A DNA stretch of 64,000 nucleotides from Siphonodentalium dalli (lineage: Eukaryota; Mollusca; Scaphopoda; Gadilida; Siphonodentaliidae): positions 9,018,447 to 9,082,446 of the forward strand of contig CP136061.1 in assembly GCA_032622095.1 (NCBI GenBank). Direction: 5' to 3'. The translations under genes and the position numbers were made by a program. Numbering within the stretch: position 1 is the first letter of the stretch; each line of letters starts with the position of its first letter. Below are positions 1-11,176 of the stretch, piece by piece. Under the pieces are notes generated by a model. That model ran no database searches. It had not been told where the DNA came from and was given only the letters and a program-made list of their open reading frames with translations.

Positions 1-2184
1 AATGAGGAAGTTCCAAAACATTGTATTAGGCCTAAAGGAAGAATAGCTGAGTTTAGGGTAACATGAGGGAAAAAAACAGGAGTTCATTTTATTTTATTTT
101 TTTTCATTTTATTTTTCACGGGGAATAATATTTAAGTATTCGTGCCTTCTAATCGTCTGCCAGTGTCACTCGTATATAGCTTGGGCAAGTCATTGTCACA
201 CTAATCAATGCCATGGTAGCTTTAATCAGTTTAATGGTGTTGCAGAAGTTCAATGACATTTATACAGCATGATATTAAATGATATTACATGTATATATTG
301 AATAAGTGTCTAGTGTTCACGCTGAAGCTCAGATTTTACAGGCCAAATCATACGAGTGGACATATTACTGTTCAATTTCCCACACAAGACACTTATGATA
401 TTTTGTTTATCCACCGACTCGAATACTAAGAAATTTTGCGAAATATTCAACTCAGAAGGTGAATTTAACAAGAGTTCCTCCATTGGAAATGGCACATACA
501 TGCGGCAACGCCAACGTGACGTACATAACATAATCAATATTCAAAGCGGTGGTGGCATTCACACATGTAAAACAAAGTAAGCACCAAGAACAATATACCG
601 GTATGTGCATTGATTACACTATGACTGATGTTGCATTCGGATCATTGCGACACAGAAGATGTTGATTAATCGGGTCAGGTTTTCTGTAGAACTAATGAAT
701 ATTTAATGAGAAATAGTTCTACTAGGAAAAAATTAATTTCTACCAGGCACATACCACTCCTACTGCATGGGTACACACAGACTCATGTTACGTCAGGCTT
801 ATAATTTTCAGGGTGGATGCGGTGAGAGGTGGATAAACTACCGGTATAATAATGCCAGGAATTTTTAGCTTTGGGTCGATTTCAAAAGTGTCAGAATTAT
901 TTTTAATCTGACATTTTATTACTATGTCCTTTTCTGTCAGTTCAGAATCCGTGTGGTACCGGTTCACGCACGACAACATGTCTGTGCTATAGTTGACAGG
1001 CGCCATGATGTTTCTAGTCTGATTCATATGAACGCATTTGTGAAGTTTAATGGCTAAAATGCAGGATATATCCGCACACGGAAGTGTTTCCGCCATATTC
1101 AATCACCATGTGCAATCGGCAAAATATCCGGTTACTTTCGATTTGCTAGTTAATACATATTCCGGCACAAGTATCGCGTGTTTTCTGGTTTCCGCTTTCG
1201 AGAAATCGGCGAGCATGCCGAACAATGACGAGGGAATACGAATATACTACAACAACAATGGCGGCACTTCCGTTTTTCGAGAATTGACGATATTTGCAAG
1301 GAAATGGTTTCCTTGTTTAAGCTAATTCCGTAGTCGCGAATTCCTAATTAAAAAAAAAATAAAATGAAGTCGGAGGAAATTTTTGAAAAACGATAAAATG
1401 GAATTTGGCGGCAGGTTTTGAGTAGGGGCGGGCGGGTTACCCTAAACACAGGTATTCTTCGTTTTGGCCTTATCAACTTATCCGGTGTAATAAACTGTGA
1501 ACATGTTGTTTTTGTTGAGTTACCAACGTGTTTTTGTCATCTAGTTTCTAGTAAAAAGTGTATTATTGTCAATGGATGGGGAATAACTCTATATCTTAAA
1601 GATAGAGTTATTCCCCTTCCATTGAAAATTCATCTTTAGTTTGAATTCTGTTGCATTCTGGGAGCCAAAACAGGGGGAATCTTTCTATGATTTCAGCTGT
1701 TTTCTATTTCTCTATGTACATCGTGATGAATTATAGTATGTTAATAATATTTTATGGCATACAGTAGATTGTTATTAAAACCGTATAACAAGTCACTATA
1801 AAAAAACTAATCAGTGACTCGAAAATTAAGTGGACCTTTAAGAATTAGAGAGGGATTACTTAAAGGGGTAATGGATGCAAAATACACTCATGTGCTCTAT
1901 GAACAACACAAACAACATGGTAATTAAATGAAAATGAATTTATTACTCCAGTGAGTGTATTTTGCACTATTTCATGGCTCAAATTCATTCATTTGTTGCA
2001 TATATTCTGTTGAGTATAAAAGGAGGTGTCCCATAATTGGCCGGATTTAGTGTTCAGTACACCTTTAAGAATTATCGAGGGATTACAGTGAGGGTTTACA
2101 TGAGAAACAAATAAATGAATTATGGATGGCCTAATTATTATATTATGATTCAATATAATTTGAGACTCTTTTTATTTGTTTCAG
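1..2184. other. Intron or 5' flank of ENPP-like gene, no supported exon
   Basis: No convincing coding segment is visible. Short open frames here have no family resemblance and no splice context. A perfect hairpin with 15-bp arms (GGGGAATAACTCTAT and its complement) lies at 1578-1616. The segment from about 1470 to 1700 resembles 22,288-22,500 (same order of words around AATAAACT, ACATGTTG and GGGGAATAACTCTA), so it is part of a dispersed repeat. A short motif (CCTTTAAGAATTA) occurs twice, near 1834 and 2061. Confidence 0.55.
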
Positions 2185-2355
2185 GAAAATTTGATGAGAT
2201 TATGAAAAATCTGAGTAAAATCGAACATGCTCATGTGTACAGAAGGGAAGATATACCTGCAGAATTCCATTATACACACAATGACAGAATCCCTCCACTC
2301 ATGCTCATAACAGATGAACACTATTCTCTCAGTATTAATAACTCAGCTAACGTTT
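2185..2355 (+). CDS. ENPP4/5-like ectophosphodiesterase, internal exon
   Basis: Internal exon of an ectonucleotide pyrophosphatase/phosphodiesterase, a cell-surface metal-dependent enzyme family that cleaves nucleotide or lipid phosphodiesters. The 171-nt exon follows a polypyrimidine tract and TTTCAG, starts in phase 1, and ends at TTT|GTGAGT. The peptide contains the family-typical stretch VYRREDIPAEFHYTHNDRIP followed by LMLITDE, the region leading to the C-terminal part of the catalytic fold. The split codon at its end joins the next exon to give Leu-Gly-Asn-His-Gly-Tyr, as expected for the family. Roughly the first 250 residues, including the catalytic Thr, must lie upstream of the window. 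The donor region has been copied into a minisatellite immediately downstream. Subfamily assignment (4/5 rather than 6/7) is inferred from the membrane tail and is less certain than family membership. Confidence 0.9.
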
Positions 2356-3053
2356 GTGAGTATCTTAACCGATGAACACTATTCTCTCAGTATTAATAAC
2401 TCAGCTAACAATCGTGAGTATAACCGATGAACACTATTCTCTCAGTATTAATAAACTCAGCTAACAATCATGAGTATAACCGATGAACACTATTCTCTCA
2501 GTATTAATAACTCAGCTAACGTTTGTGAGTATCTTAACCGATGAACACTATTCTCTCAGTATTAATAACTCAGCTAACAATCGTGAGTATCTTAACCGAT
2601 GAACACTATTCTCTCAGTATTAATAACTCAGCTAACAATTGTGAGTATAACCGATGAACACTATTCTCTCAGTATTAATAACTCAGCTAACAATCGTGAG
2701 TATCTTAACCGATGAACACTATTCTCTCAGTATTAATAACTCAGCTAACAATCGTGAGTATAACCGATGAACACTATTCTCTCAGTATTAATAACTCAGC
2801 TAACAATCGTGAGTATCTTAACCGATGAACACTATTCTCTCAGTATATATTAACTCAGCTAACAATCGTGAGTATCTTAACCGATGAACACTATTCTCTC
2901 AGTATTAATAACTCAGCTAACAATCGTGAGTATCTTAACAGATGAACACTATTCTCTCAGTATTAATAACTCAGCTAACAATCGTGAGTATCTTAACCGA
3001 TGAAAACTATTCTCTCAGTATTAATAACTCAGCTAACAATCGTGAGTATCTCT
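2356..3053 (+). repeat. Minisatellite derived from ENPP exon 3' end and splice donor
   Basis: Twelve further tandem copies (unit 54-60 bp) of the last part of the preceding exon plus its donor. Each has GATGAACACTATTCTCTCAG, TATTAATAACTCAGCTAAC, then a donor-like GTGAGTAT. Copies begin near 2371, 2425, 2481, 2540, 2599, 2653, 2711, 2766, 2824, 2883, 2940 and 3000. Two length classes differ by the presence of CTTA after GTGAGTAT. Most copies read AACAATC|GTGAGT where the exon reads AACGTTT|GTGAGT. The second class still yields a Leu codon when joined to the next exon. Confidence 0.9.
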
Positions 3054-3054
3054 C

Positions 3055-3423
3055 TTAACCCTTTACCCAACAAAACGGCCAAAACCGGCCAAATAAAGCT
3101 TCAACAGCCTAAAATATCTTCGGTCTGTCTCAATAGAACCATACAAATATGGATATCATTGGAACCGGCTGCTTGACCACATTGTGATAGTTACAGTTAG
3201 CCCTGTGCCAATGCACACCATAGGTCGCCTCGCATATATAAGAGAATGCATTGGCCTAAAAAAAATCTTTTTTTACCATTTTTTCTTACATTCTTTAACA
3301 ATTTTATAATTTTTAATGTGTTAAGCCAATGCATTCTCTTATATATGCGAGGCGACCTATGGTCGACTCGCATATATAAGAGAATGCATTGGCACAGGGC
3401 CATTCTGTTGGGTAAAGGGTTAA
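3055..3423. mobile_element. TTAA-flanked foldback MITE, copy 1
   Basis: Bounded by TTAA on both sides, with inverted termini beginning CCCTTTACCCAACA. Target TTAA with CCC...GGG ends is the signature of piggyBac-type elements. There is no transposase, so it is non-autonomous. It contains two internal palindromes built from GCCAATGCATTCTCTTATAT and its complement around an AT-rich spacer. The left palindrome is partly deleted (near 3213). The right end shares its TTAA with the next repeat. Confidence 0.8.
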
Positions 3424-3852
3424 CCCTTTCATGAGTTTAGCTGCCTGTTATTTGCAGAATGAGGTCGGTGGGATAGCATCCTAAATTCACCCTCTGGGGA
3501 CCTGATTCTGCATGGCCTCATCTGCTATGGGAGACATAAACTCAGATTTGAAGTTCCCAAATGGTGAATATTGTGATGTACATGTACACCCATTCAGAGC
3601 TTTGATTATGCAATGTATCGTCTGCCAATGTGGGGATATATAGAAACTAAATTAAAAAAGAAATACATGTAGAATCTATGTGAAGAAGTTTCTATAGAAA
3701 TTTGATAATAAAGAAACTTTCCAGAGAAGATGAGGCCTAAGCAGAATGAGGTCCCCAGAGGGTGAATTTAGCGATGCTAGCCCACTATGCAGGATAGCGT
3801 CACTAAATTCACCCTCTGGGACCTCATTCTGCAAATGACAGGCACACTAAGC
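3420..3852. repeat. GCAGAATGAGG foldback family, copy 1 (degraded)
   Basis: Two inverted modules of GCAGAATGAGGTCCCCAGAG and its complement flank a middle with ACTTCAATCTG-like and GATGAGGCCTAA words also seen in other copies. It begins at a TTAACCCTTTCATGAG junction, suggesting insertion next to or inside another TTAA-ended element. Confidence 0.7.
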
Positions 3853-3914
3853 TTGTTCATGACTGGAGCTTCCTGAAATATTGCAAAATCCCTGTGCCAA
3901 TACATTTTTTTTAC

Positions 3915-4510
3915 ATGTACCTGGACATCCACACCCCCCCCCCCCCCACCCCAAACCCTGACTCAAACAACTTTTTCTCAGAAGAAGTTAATTTCTCGCC
4001 GTTTCAAGACTGCATATAGCATAATAAGCGATAAAACCATAAGATGATATTTTTGTCATGTAGGGGGTGGGGGGGGGGGGGGGGGGAAGAGATATCCTGA
4101 CCTGGACATTTCCCCCACCCCAAACCCTGACTCAAATAACTTGTTCTCAGAAGAAGTTAATTTCTCGCCGTTTCAAGACTGTATATAGCAAAATAAGCGA
4201 TAAAACCATAAGATGATTTTTTTGTCATGTAGGTGCTGGGTGGGGGGGGGGGGGGGAGATAGATATCCTGACCTGGAAATTCCCCCCCACCCCAAACCCT
4301 GACTCAAACAACTTTTTCTCAGAAGAAGTTAATTTCTCGCTGTTTCATGACTAAATAAAGCAAATTAAGTGATAAAACCATAAGATAATGTTTTTGTCGG
4401 TGCTGGTTGTGGGGGGGGGGGGGGGGGGAGATATCCTGACCTAGACATCTCCACCTCCCACCCCAAACCCTAACTCAAACAACTTTTTCTCAGAAGACCT
4501 GGACATTTGA
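3915..4510. repeat. Tandem repeat of about 170-190 bp with G and C runs
   Basis: Three full copies and a partial fourth of a unit containing CCCCAAACCCTGACTCAAA, AGAAGAAGTTAATTTCTCGC, GATAAAACCATAAGATGA and GATATCCTGACCTGGACAT. Each copy carries a C-run and a G-run of 10-20 bases. The runs are likely to be assembly-error prone and could form quadruplex structures. Confidence 0.85.
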
Positions 4511-5120
4511 AAAGAATTAATTAAAATAAAAATAAATTTAGATCTCAAATGTAATTTTTCTGGCTATTTCAGGATCAAACAATTGACTGTAATGTATAAC
4601 ATTATCCCTTTCCAAGTTGGGCGACAGTATCTTTGACACTTTCAATACTGGAGTTATGGCCCATGTCGATAATTATGGTTTTTGTTTATTAAATTTATGT
4701 TTCATAAAAAAGCCACTTCAATTTTCATGGGACGTTTAAATAGCACGCAGCAAAATATCAACAGTCATAAAAAATCGTAAGCAAAGGTACCTGTATGGCA
4801 ATAATGACTCCGCTTTAATAAATACCACCGATTTCATTTGATGTCGATATCAGATTGGCGATTTTGATGTAAACATTTTATGCAAGGCAAAACCCCCAAA
4901 ATCGTTCACACTATCTAGAGCTGGGCGGTTTTGAAATTTCAATCTCGGTACTGGTATTGGTAAATTTTCTTTGATTTATCTCGGTAACTGTACGGTACTC
5001 AGTATTGGCTCTTAATTATAAGTTTAAAGCAGGTAATCCAAGTTTTTAACAGAACAGTATAGGAAAGACCCACGGATTTACTACAATCGTGACTGCAGCT
5101 AAATTCAATTATTGGGCATG

Positions 5121-5585
5121 TACTGTGATGCCCTAAGTAAATGACCCACTAACTGGGGTTATAATCTGTTTATAACTGCGGTTAAACCGTAAGTGCGGTT
5201 TAGATAACCGTAGTTATATCACTTGACTGCTGTTACACAGCACATAAATGCGGACATTCCTGTATTTGAATTGTGATGGCGAAAAGACTAGCCATGAGTG
5301 ATGGATCTGTCAGTGGATGGTACATGTATGACCATATACTTGACAAACAGTCATGGCAACTAAAACACGACACAACTACATGTATACATAGTATACCATG
5401 TGCATGGTTGTTCCTCTGAAACAGATACCAGTTTAACCGCGGATGGTATGTTTTAAACGCACAATCAGCCAGTTGTGGAATATGGTTTAACTGCATATTA
5501 TAACTGCGGTTAACATTAAACGAAACGCGGTTAAACTGGGGTGTCACCACAGTTAGATGGGCCATTTACTTATGGCAGTACAGTA
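5121..5585. mobile_element. TA-flanked foldback element, divergent copy
   Basis: The left end TACTGTGATGCCCTAAGTAA and the right end (complement of TTACTTATGGCAGTACAGTA) form imperfect terminal inverted repeats of about 28 bp with flanking TA. Internally, AACTGCGGTTAA-type words recur in both orientations. There is no coding capacity. The termini match the family seen at 10,612, 17,546 and 20,370. Confidence 0.65.
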
Positions 5586-5930
5586 GCAGAACTCAAGCAA
5601 GTTTGACACGTACATTGTACTTGTGTACCAGTAGTTTATGTATGGCCATTGATTTGCCGCATCATTATGAGGCACCGTATTCACAGTGTTACGAGGCTTG
5701 ACATCATTTACATTTTAATTCTGTCTTTGATTGGTTGACTGGAACTGCTGCTTGGTAGACACGCCCTGATCGTTCCGACTGGAATTACTTTTAGATAATT
5801 CATTTCTGTCCAAAATTGGAATACCTTGAGAGTAAACAATTTGTCTCGGCATGACTGCTTGTTTGGTCATTCATCACGTGGGCCATTCATCACTTTAGTT
5901 TTATTCTTGTGTTTTTCGTCATCATTTCAG

Positions 5931-6170
5931 TGGGTAACCATGGTTACAACAACAGCCTGTCGAGCATGCATCCATTTTTCTTAGCGATGGGGCCAGCATT
6001 TAAAGAGAAAACATTTATCGACACGTTTAACAATGTGGATATATACCCCATGCTGTGTCATATCCTCGACATTCATCCCGCTCCTAACAACGGTTCACTG
6101 GATAACGTCATCTCTATACTCAGAGAGGATGAAGATGAGGAAGAACAGAGCATGTCAACCTTCTCTACAT
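5931..6170 (+). CDS. ENPP4/5-like ectophosphodiesterase, exon with zinc-ligand His
   Basis: Second visible exon (240 nt) of the ENPP gene. The acceptor is ATCATTTCAG|TG and the donor ACAT|GTAAGT. It enters in phase 1 and leaves in phase 1, matching both neighbours. The peptide starts GNHGYNNSLSSMHPFFLAMG. The His of the GxHG(Y/F)(D/N)N motif is a metal ligand in characterised ENPP structures. It continues with GPAFKEKTF, NNVDIYPMLCHIL and APNNGSLDNV, all hallmarks of the C-terminal lobe of the catalytic domain. The last third (REDEDEEEQS) is an acidic juxtamembrane linker. The 3' end and donor of this exon are duplicated about 690 bp downstream inside the intron. Confidence 0.93.
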
Positions 6171-6189
6171 GTAAGTAATTTTACCCTGT

Positions 6190-6330
6190 TAGATCGGGGG
6201 GGGGGGGGGGGGGGGGGTCAGAATTTTGTTTAAAGCATGTATGCTGATTTTTTCCTTTCAACCCTTGTTGGGACCCACCCACCCCCGTGTCCAAAATTGT
6301 TTACGTTTTCGGCTGTATATGAATTTCTGT
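6190..6330. repeat. Poly-G tract and dispersed repeat segment
   Basis: A long G-run near 6196-6217 is followed by CATGTATGCTGATTTTTTCC and CAACCCTTGTTGGGAC. The same words in the same order occur on the opposite strand at about 46,960-47,060, again next to a G/C run. This is a dispersed repeat, with no gene. Confidence 0.65.
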
Positions 6331-6845
6331 GCATACTATTTGTGTCATGGATGTTAACATTGACATGTAAATAGGAACGAATCATTTTGGGGTCATTTGG
6401 CCAAAAAAACATGGCTGCCAGTGGCCATCTTGGATTTCAAAATTCAATCCATTAGCATGGGCTACAGGCTATACTGTTTGTCTGATCATCATGAAATTGT
6501 TCATTTATGTTAATATTGACATTCTAAGGTGTTTTAAGCCAAACTCATTGCAAAAACAGTGAAAGAGACTTGCAGAAAAAAAATTTGAGTTGCGGAAAGA
6601 ATTGTTTGTTGGCGGAAAGAATTGTTTGTTGGTCCCATCGACCACCCCACCCACCCCGGCATACCCCGTTAGATCTTCAAACTCTCAAATGCGGTCGCGT
6701 TTGCGCCTGCAGCCCTCATAATTGGCTATGGCAATCAGTAATGCCAAAGCCATTTGCCAAAGCAAACTGGGCCATGGTAAAGGGTTGCTGTAGCAGATTG
6801 CCAAAGCCAAACAATCTTAAATAAGAGGGCCGCGTCTGGACACAA

Positions 6846-6890
6846 CATGTCAACCTTCTCTACATGTAAGTAATTTTACCCTGTTAGATC
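6846..6890 (+). repeat. Intronic duplicate of ENPP exon 3' end and splice donor
   Basis: ACATGTCAACCTTCTCTACATG followed by TAAGTAATTTTACCCTGTTAG reproduces about 45 bp spanning the end of the 5931-6170 exon and its donor. There is no upstream acceptor-exon body, so it is a displaced second donor rather than an exon. A third, shorter echo (CCGTTAGATCTTCAAA, CGGTCGCGTTTGCG) lies near 6665. Confidence 0.8.
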
Positions 6891-7022
6891 TACAATCTGT
6901 CTTAACTGCGCTCGCGTTTGCGTCTGGACACCGCGATCTTGAAGATCGAGCCATTCAATAACCTAAGTTCAATTGCTTCTCTCTAATTGATTGATTGATT
7001 GAATGGAAATTTGCATGAGCAT

Positions 7023-8394
7023 ACACATGTACGGTATGCGGCTTATACGGACCCTGGCTCTTACGGACCCTGGCTCTTACGGACCCTGGCTTTTACGGAC
7101 CACCGGCTGATACGGACCCTGGCTTATACGGACCCCGGCTCATACAGACCTCAATTAAAATATGCAATTTTCAAACTTATATTTATGAATTTAATATATA
7201 ATTATGATTGTCTTTTCACACATATATCTTATTAATTGAGAATTTCAGTGATTTTTTTGGTAATTTTCAAACTTATGAATTTAACAGATTTTTTCGGTGA
7301 TTTTCAAACTTATATTTCTGAATTTAATATATAATTATGATTGTCTTTTCACACATATATCTGTATTAATTGAGAATTTCGGTGATGTTCTGGCTTGAAA
7401 AAGCATTTATTGAATCGTGTTAATTAATCTTTTCACCGTTGTATAAACACGCGTGTGTGATCCCTTTGATGTCGTTGTATAAACAGACACGCGGTGATAA
7501 ATGGTCAGTGAATGGTGATCAGGATGAATCCACTGAGTTTGATTTGTTACGAAAACATGTTAGTAAAAACACAACTTGTTTCAACTGATTTATTATCTGT
7601 TGAAAAAACACTCGTGTGTGATCCCTTTATATTGTTTTATAAAGAGACACGCGGTGATAAATGGTCAGTGAATGGTGATCAGGATGAATCCACTGAGTTT
7701 GATTTGTTATGAAAACATGTTAGTAAAAACACAACTGGTATATATTCAACTGATGGCAGACTGGCAGAACCATCAACAGGAGAAGCCTGGATCGACGACC
7801 AGGGCAAGATTGTATACTCAAGATACCCACTACCACTGAAATAAAGAACCCAAGAAAATGATGTCAAAAATGTGTTTTTTTTCTTCTTTTTTTTTCTTTT
7901 GCTTTCTTCATAATAAAAGCTAATATATGAGGGGTGAAGGAAAGGGCCTATTGGCCCTTTCGACCATCCCGGGGTTAGCCCCCCCCCAAATACTCCCTCC
8001 GATGACTGGCATAATTCCGCAATGTCTAACTGTGCTCCATTCGGCTTCGTCACAAGGTTATTGGCTGCATTGAACCTGAATGTTCCCGTTTGACACATCC
8101 AGTCGGGTTTGTGACACAGGTGAGTTATAAAAAAAATGTTAGGAAAACGAGTGAGACGACCGGAAAGTTGATGTCCTTGTGGATAGACTACTCGTCGATG
8201 AGGATAACTGCCAGCAAACTACTGAAAGAAGCCACCAAGCTGTTTAATTGAGGTCCGTATGAGCCAGGGTCCGTATAAGCCGAGGGTCCGTATAAGCCAG
8301 GGTCTGTATGAGCCGGAGGTTCGTATGAGCCAGGGTCTGTATGAGCCAGGGTCCGTAAGAGCCAGGGTCCGTATCAGCCGGCATTCACATGTAC
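7023..8394. mobile_element. Foldback element with terminal arrays of a 15-16 bp repeat
   Basis: The left arm (about 7023-7165) is a tandem array of TACGGACCCTGGCTCT-like units ending in GACCTCAATTAA. The right arm (about 8249-8394) is the inverted counterpart, eight or so units in the opposite strand ending near ATTCACATGTAC. The interior carries a direct duplication of about 110-120 bp (7450-7560 and 7612-7720, GACACGCGGTGATAAATGG) and a G/C-rich segment near 7925-8010 that resembles 56,230-56,310. There is no transposase. Structure resembles Foldback-type elements. Confidence 0.7.
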
Positions 8395-9540
8395 TATACA
8401 TCAGATAATTAAATTAGACTACACAATAATAGGGTATATTTATCTTTCCCTCACCTGGTGTTATCCATTTGTTTCTTGAGGGTGATAAGCAAGTCAGGCT
8501 TGACCAAAGTGTAGAAGAACAAGCCACACATATATAATTATATATTAGTCATATACAAGTATCCTATAAAGCTACCGGTAATAAGCATATAAAATGCATG
8601 GAAGCCATCGTAATCATGACTACAAGAGTTTGATGCTCCGAGATAATTAAAAGCAATATGGAAAATAAATTTAAGTCACAATATAATTATAAAGTTGAAA
8701 AACGTTCCACATTTTCAAACAGAATAGGTGAATGTATGCATTATTTACCGCTCACATGTGAACAAACTGGAACCAGGGATCAGCATACTAATAATGATTA
8801 AGATAATGGAGCAATGTTCCATGGATTCCCCAGTAATATTTTTGTGTTCCCTTCTGGTTAAAGCAGGGACATATCCAGGCCGGTTTTCATACCGTTACTG
8901 GTTTGCACGCCCAAACTCCAGGCGCCCAAAAAAAAATTGAAAAAAAAACATAATTTAGTTTTTTTTCAATTCAGGTCCCAATTCATATCGTATCATATAC
9001 AAAACATTTATATATTTCTATATATTGACATAAGACATTTAAGTTTATAAAAAGATTTAAGTTTAACAGTTGGAATCATTTCATCAGATGAAAAGTATGT
9101 TTGGCTTTATCTAGCTTTCATCTGTGAAAAGTCCAAATAGTTTGAGTTCAGGTTTGTAATCATCAGCCTTCAGTATTTCAATCAAATTCAAGTGAAATTA
9201 CACAATATACAGGAACAGTGACAATTTGATCAAATCAACCAGGTTATCCGGTGGGATCTCATAACACCAAATGAATAATTAGCATAGAGATTAGTACTAA
9301 TAGTAATTACCAACTTAATAGACATTGTTTCTGAACTACTAGTATATTATGTATGTGTATCTCACTTGAATATTAGAAAATAGCTTATTATATGAATTAG
9401 AGTGATAACAGTAAGTCTCATTTCAAGCAGGATAAGCATAATCCATTGAATGTAATCCATCAAATTGACCTCTCAGTAAAATTCAAAATACTGACTCAGA
9501 GAGCCCTAGATTAGCTCTCAATGCAATGGATTTTCAATAA
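8395..9540. other. Intronic sequence without recognisable features
   Basis: AT-rich sequence with no supported exon, tandem array or inverted repeat beyond short A-runs (near 8930-8960). Nothing is assigned. Confidence 0.5.
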
Positions 9541-9549
9541 TGTTCCAGG

Positions 9550-9690
9550 GGGAGAACCCCCCCCCCCCCCCCCCCACCATCAGCAAGGGGACACCCCCTC
9601 CCGAACCTCCCCGCTCAGGCCTTCGGGATATGCCTTCGGCATATCATTGCCCGAATACAGGTGTCCCCAAAAAATCCCTGGATCCTTCAC
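9550..9690. repeat. C-run and small hairpin
   Basis: A run of about 18 C at 9557-9574 is followed by a perfect short palindrome GATATGCCTTCGGCATATC (near 9627). No gene function is visible. Confidence 0.6.
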
Positions 9691-9949
9691 TGAGTTAAAT
9701 TGAACACCATCACAGAGAAAATGTATCACCATCCGCTCTAGCCTAATCTGGTTCCATAAAAGACACCCAGCTCGATCCACCAAGTAGAGCATATTATTTG
9801 TGAGAACTATTCTACCATTCAGAGCCTCCAAAGTCAATCCAGGGGATTTAAATCTTGCAGATAACTCAGCTCCCTTGAATAATCGGTTCACAAAACTGCT
9901 GACACATCAAAATGCTCCTACAGCTCTGACACGTCAGACTCAACTTGTA

Positions 9950-10130
9950 AACCACTAAGTCTGGAAGGAACTGCTGCAGAGTGTTTACCACTAAGTCTGG
10001 AAGGAACTGCTGCAGAGTGTTTACCACTAAGTCTGGTAGGAACTGCTGCAGAGTGTTTACCACTAAGTCTGGTAGGAACTGCTGCAGAGTGTTTACCACT
10101 AAGTCTGGTCGGAACCGCTGCATAGTGTTT
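9950..10130. repeat. 36-bp minisatellite, five copies
   Basis: Five tandem units of 36 bp, each with ACCACTAAGTCTGG and GGAACTGCTGCAGAGTGTTT. Because the period is a multiple of three, the minus strand reads an uninterrupted 12-residue repeat (NTLQQFLPDLVV) within an open frame spanning 9866-10,213. No homologue is recognised and there are no splice signals I trust. It lies in the ENPP intron. Confidence 0.85.
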
Positions 10131-10611
10131 TGCATCGCGGGATCTGCCCGGAGTTTATTCACAGTGGCCCCAGAACGGCCCACCAATCGAACACACACCT
10201 GCCTCCTTCTCAATTTCCCTGCCGCATGCCGTCTGGCTATTTAGATTAAATTCTCTGTTACAATTGTGCCATTTAGGAAATTTCCCTCATATAGATGTGC
10301 CCCAAATGAACGATTGGTCTACTAAAACGAGAAGGCGAACCATCACGTGACTGGCAGAAAAAATTATATTCTAGAAGCAAAAAAACCCAGATTTTTATTA
10401 TCCAAATTCGGAGCCCACAAAAAGGATGTGACCTTGTACCATCCATATTAAGCCGCTTCCAAAATATAGGTCCTAAATCAGACTGGCCAAGGGCCTTCAA
10501 TTAATGATTGCTTTGATGCAAAATAAGTTTATGTTTGTCGTAAGTATGATCTAAACCAAAATTGAGAAGGAAGTCAAAAACCCATAACAGTATTGTATCC
10601 TCTGCGTACTT

Positions 10612-10817
10612 TACAGTAATGCCCTAAGTAATCGACCCCTTAACCACAGCAGAATTATGGGTAACTTTTCAGGATTTAGTCGGAAATATGGCTTGTTGCC
10701 ATTCATTGGAAAGCTCTCAGTGATGAATGGCAACAAGCCATATTTCCGACTAAATCCTGAAAAGTTACCCATAATTCTGCTGTGGTTAAGGGGTCGATTA
10801 CATAGGGCATTACTGTA
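10612..10817. mobile_element. TA-flanked foldback MITE, near-perfect palindrome
   Basis: The 206-bp inverted repeat begins TACAGTAATGCCCTAAGTAA and ends with the complement. The arms of about 95 bp differ at few positions and meet at a small loop near AAGCTCTCAGTGATGA. The TA flank and CAGT ends resemble Tc1/mariner-type MITEs. There is no coding capacity. It sits 160 bp upstream of the last ENPP exon. Confidence 0.85.
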
Positions 10818-10979
10818 TTTTAGCTGAAAGCACATGCACGTGTTAATGACGTAGGATCTTGCATTGGTTCTATTTTATGCACATGTATAATTTCCAATCA
10901 ATGGAGTGTGACTGAAAAGTAAATTCTGACCTTGTGTCGACTCTGTTTTATATATATTATTATATATTTTACTTTTCAG

Positions 10980-11176
10980 ACATTGGTGTGCTCGTGTTTA
11001 TTGGTCTAGTGAGTGGTGTCTTTTCTATCGCAGCCTGCCAGCAATACAGATATTCAATGAGGAAAAACAGACGTTCGATTAACACACTATCAACAGCATC
11101 ATTTAAGTATACTAGAACACCTAACCACCAAGCTGCCAGATTACTCAACGAATCCGATGAAGAGTTATTCCCCTGA
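10980..11176 (+). CDS. ENPP4/5-like ectophosphodiesterase, last coding exon (TM anchor and tail)
   Basis: Final coding exon. The acceptor is a long T-rich tract ending TTTTCAG, entered in phase 1 to complete the codon left by the previous exon. The frame ends at TGA 11,174-11,176. It encodes a hydrophobic segment (IGVLVFIGLVSGVFSIAA) and then a basic stop-transfer stretch (RYSMRKNRR). The cytoplasmic tail of about 40 residues ends in an acidic cluster, NESDEELF. This architecture (catalytic domain, acidic linker, one C-terminal membrane span, short tail) is that of ENPP4/5-type type I membrane proteins. No clear AATAAA is seen in the following 300 bp, so the 3' UTR end is not placed. Confidence 0.88.

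Noticed and set aside
1050-1325. 91-codon plus-strand frame upstream of the ENPP exon
   Set aside because: No match to the missing N-terminal part of ENPP, no splice sites in phase, ordinary composition for random frames.
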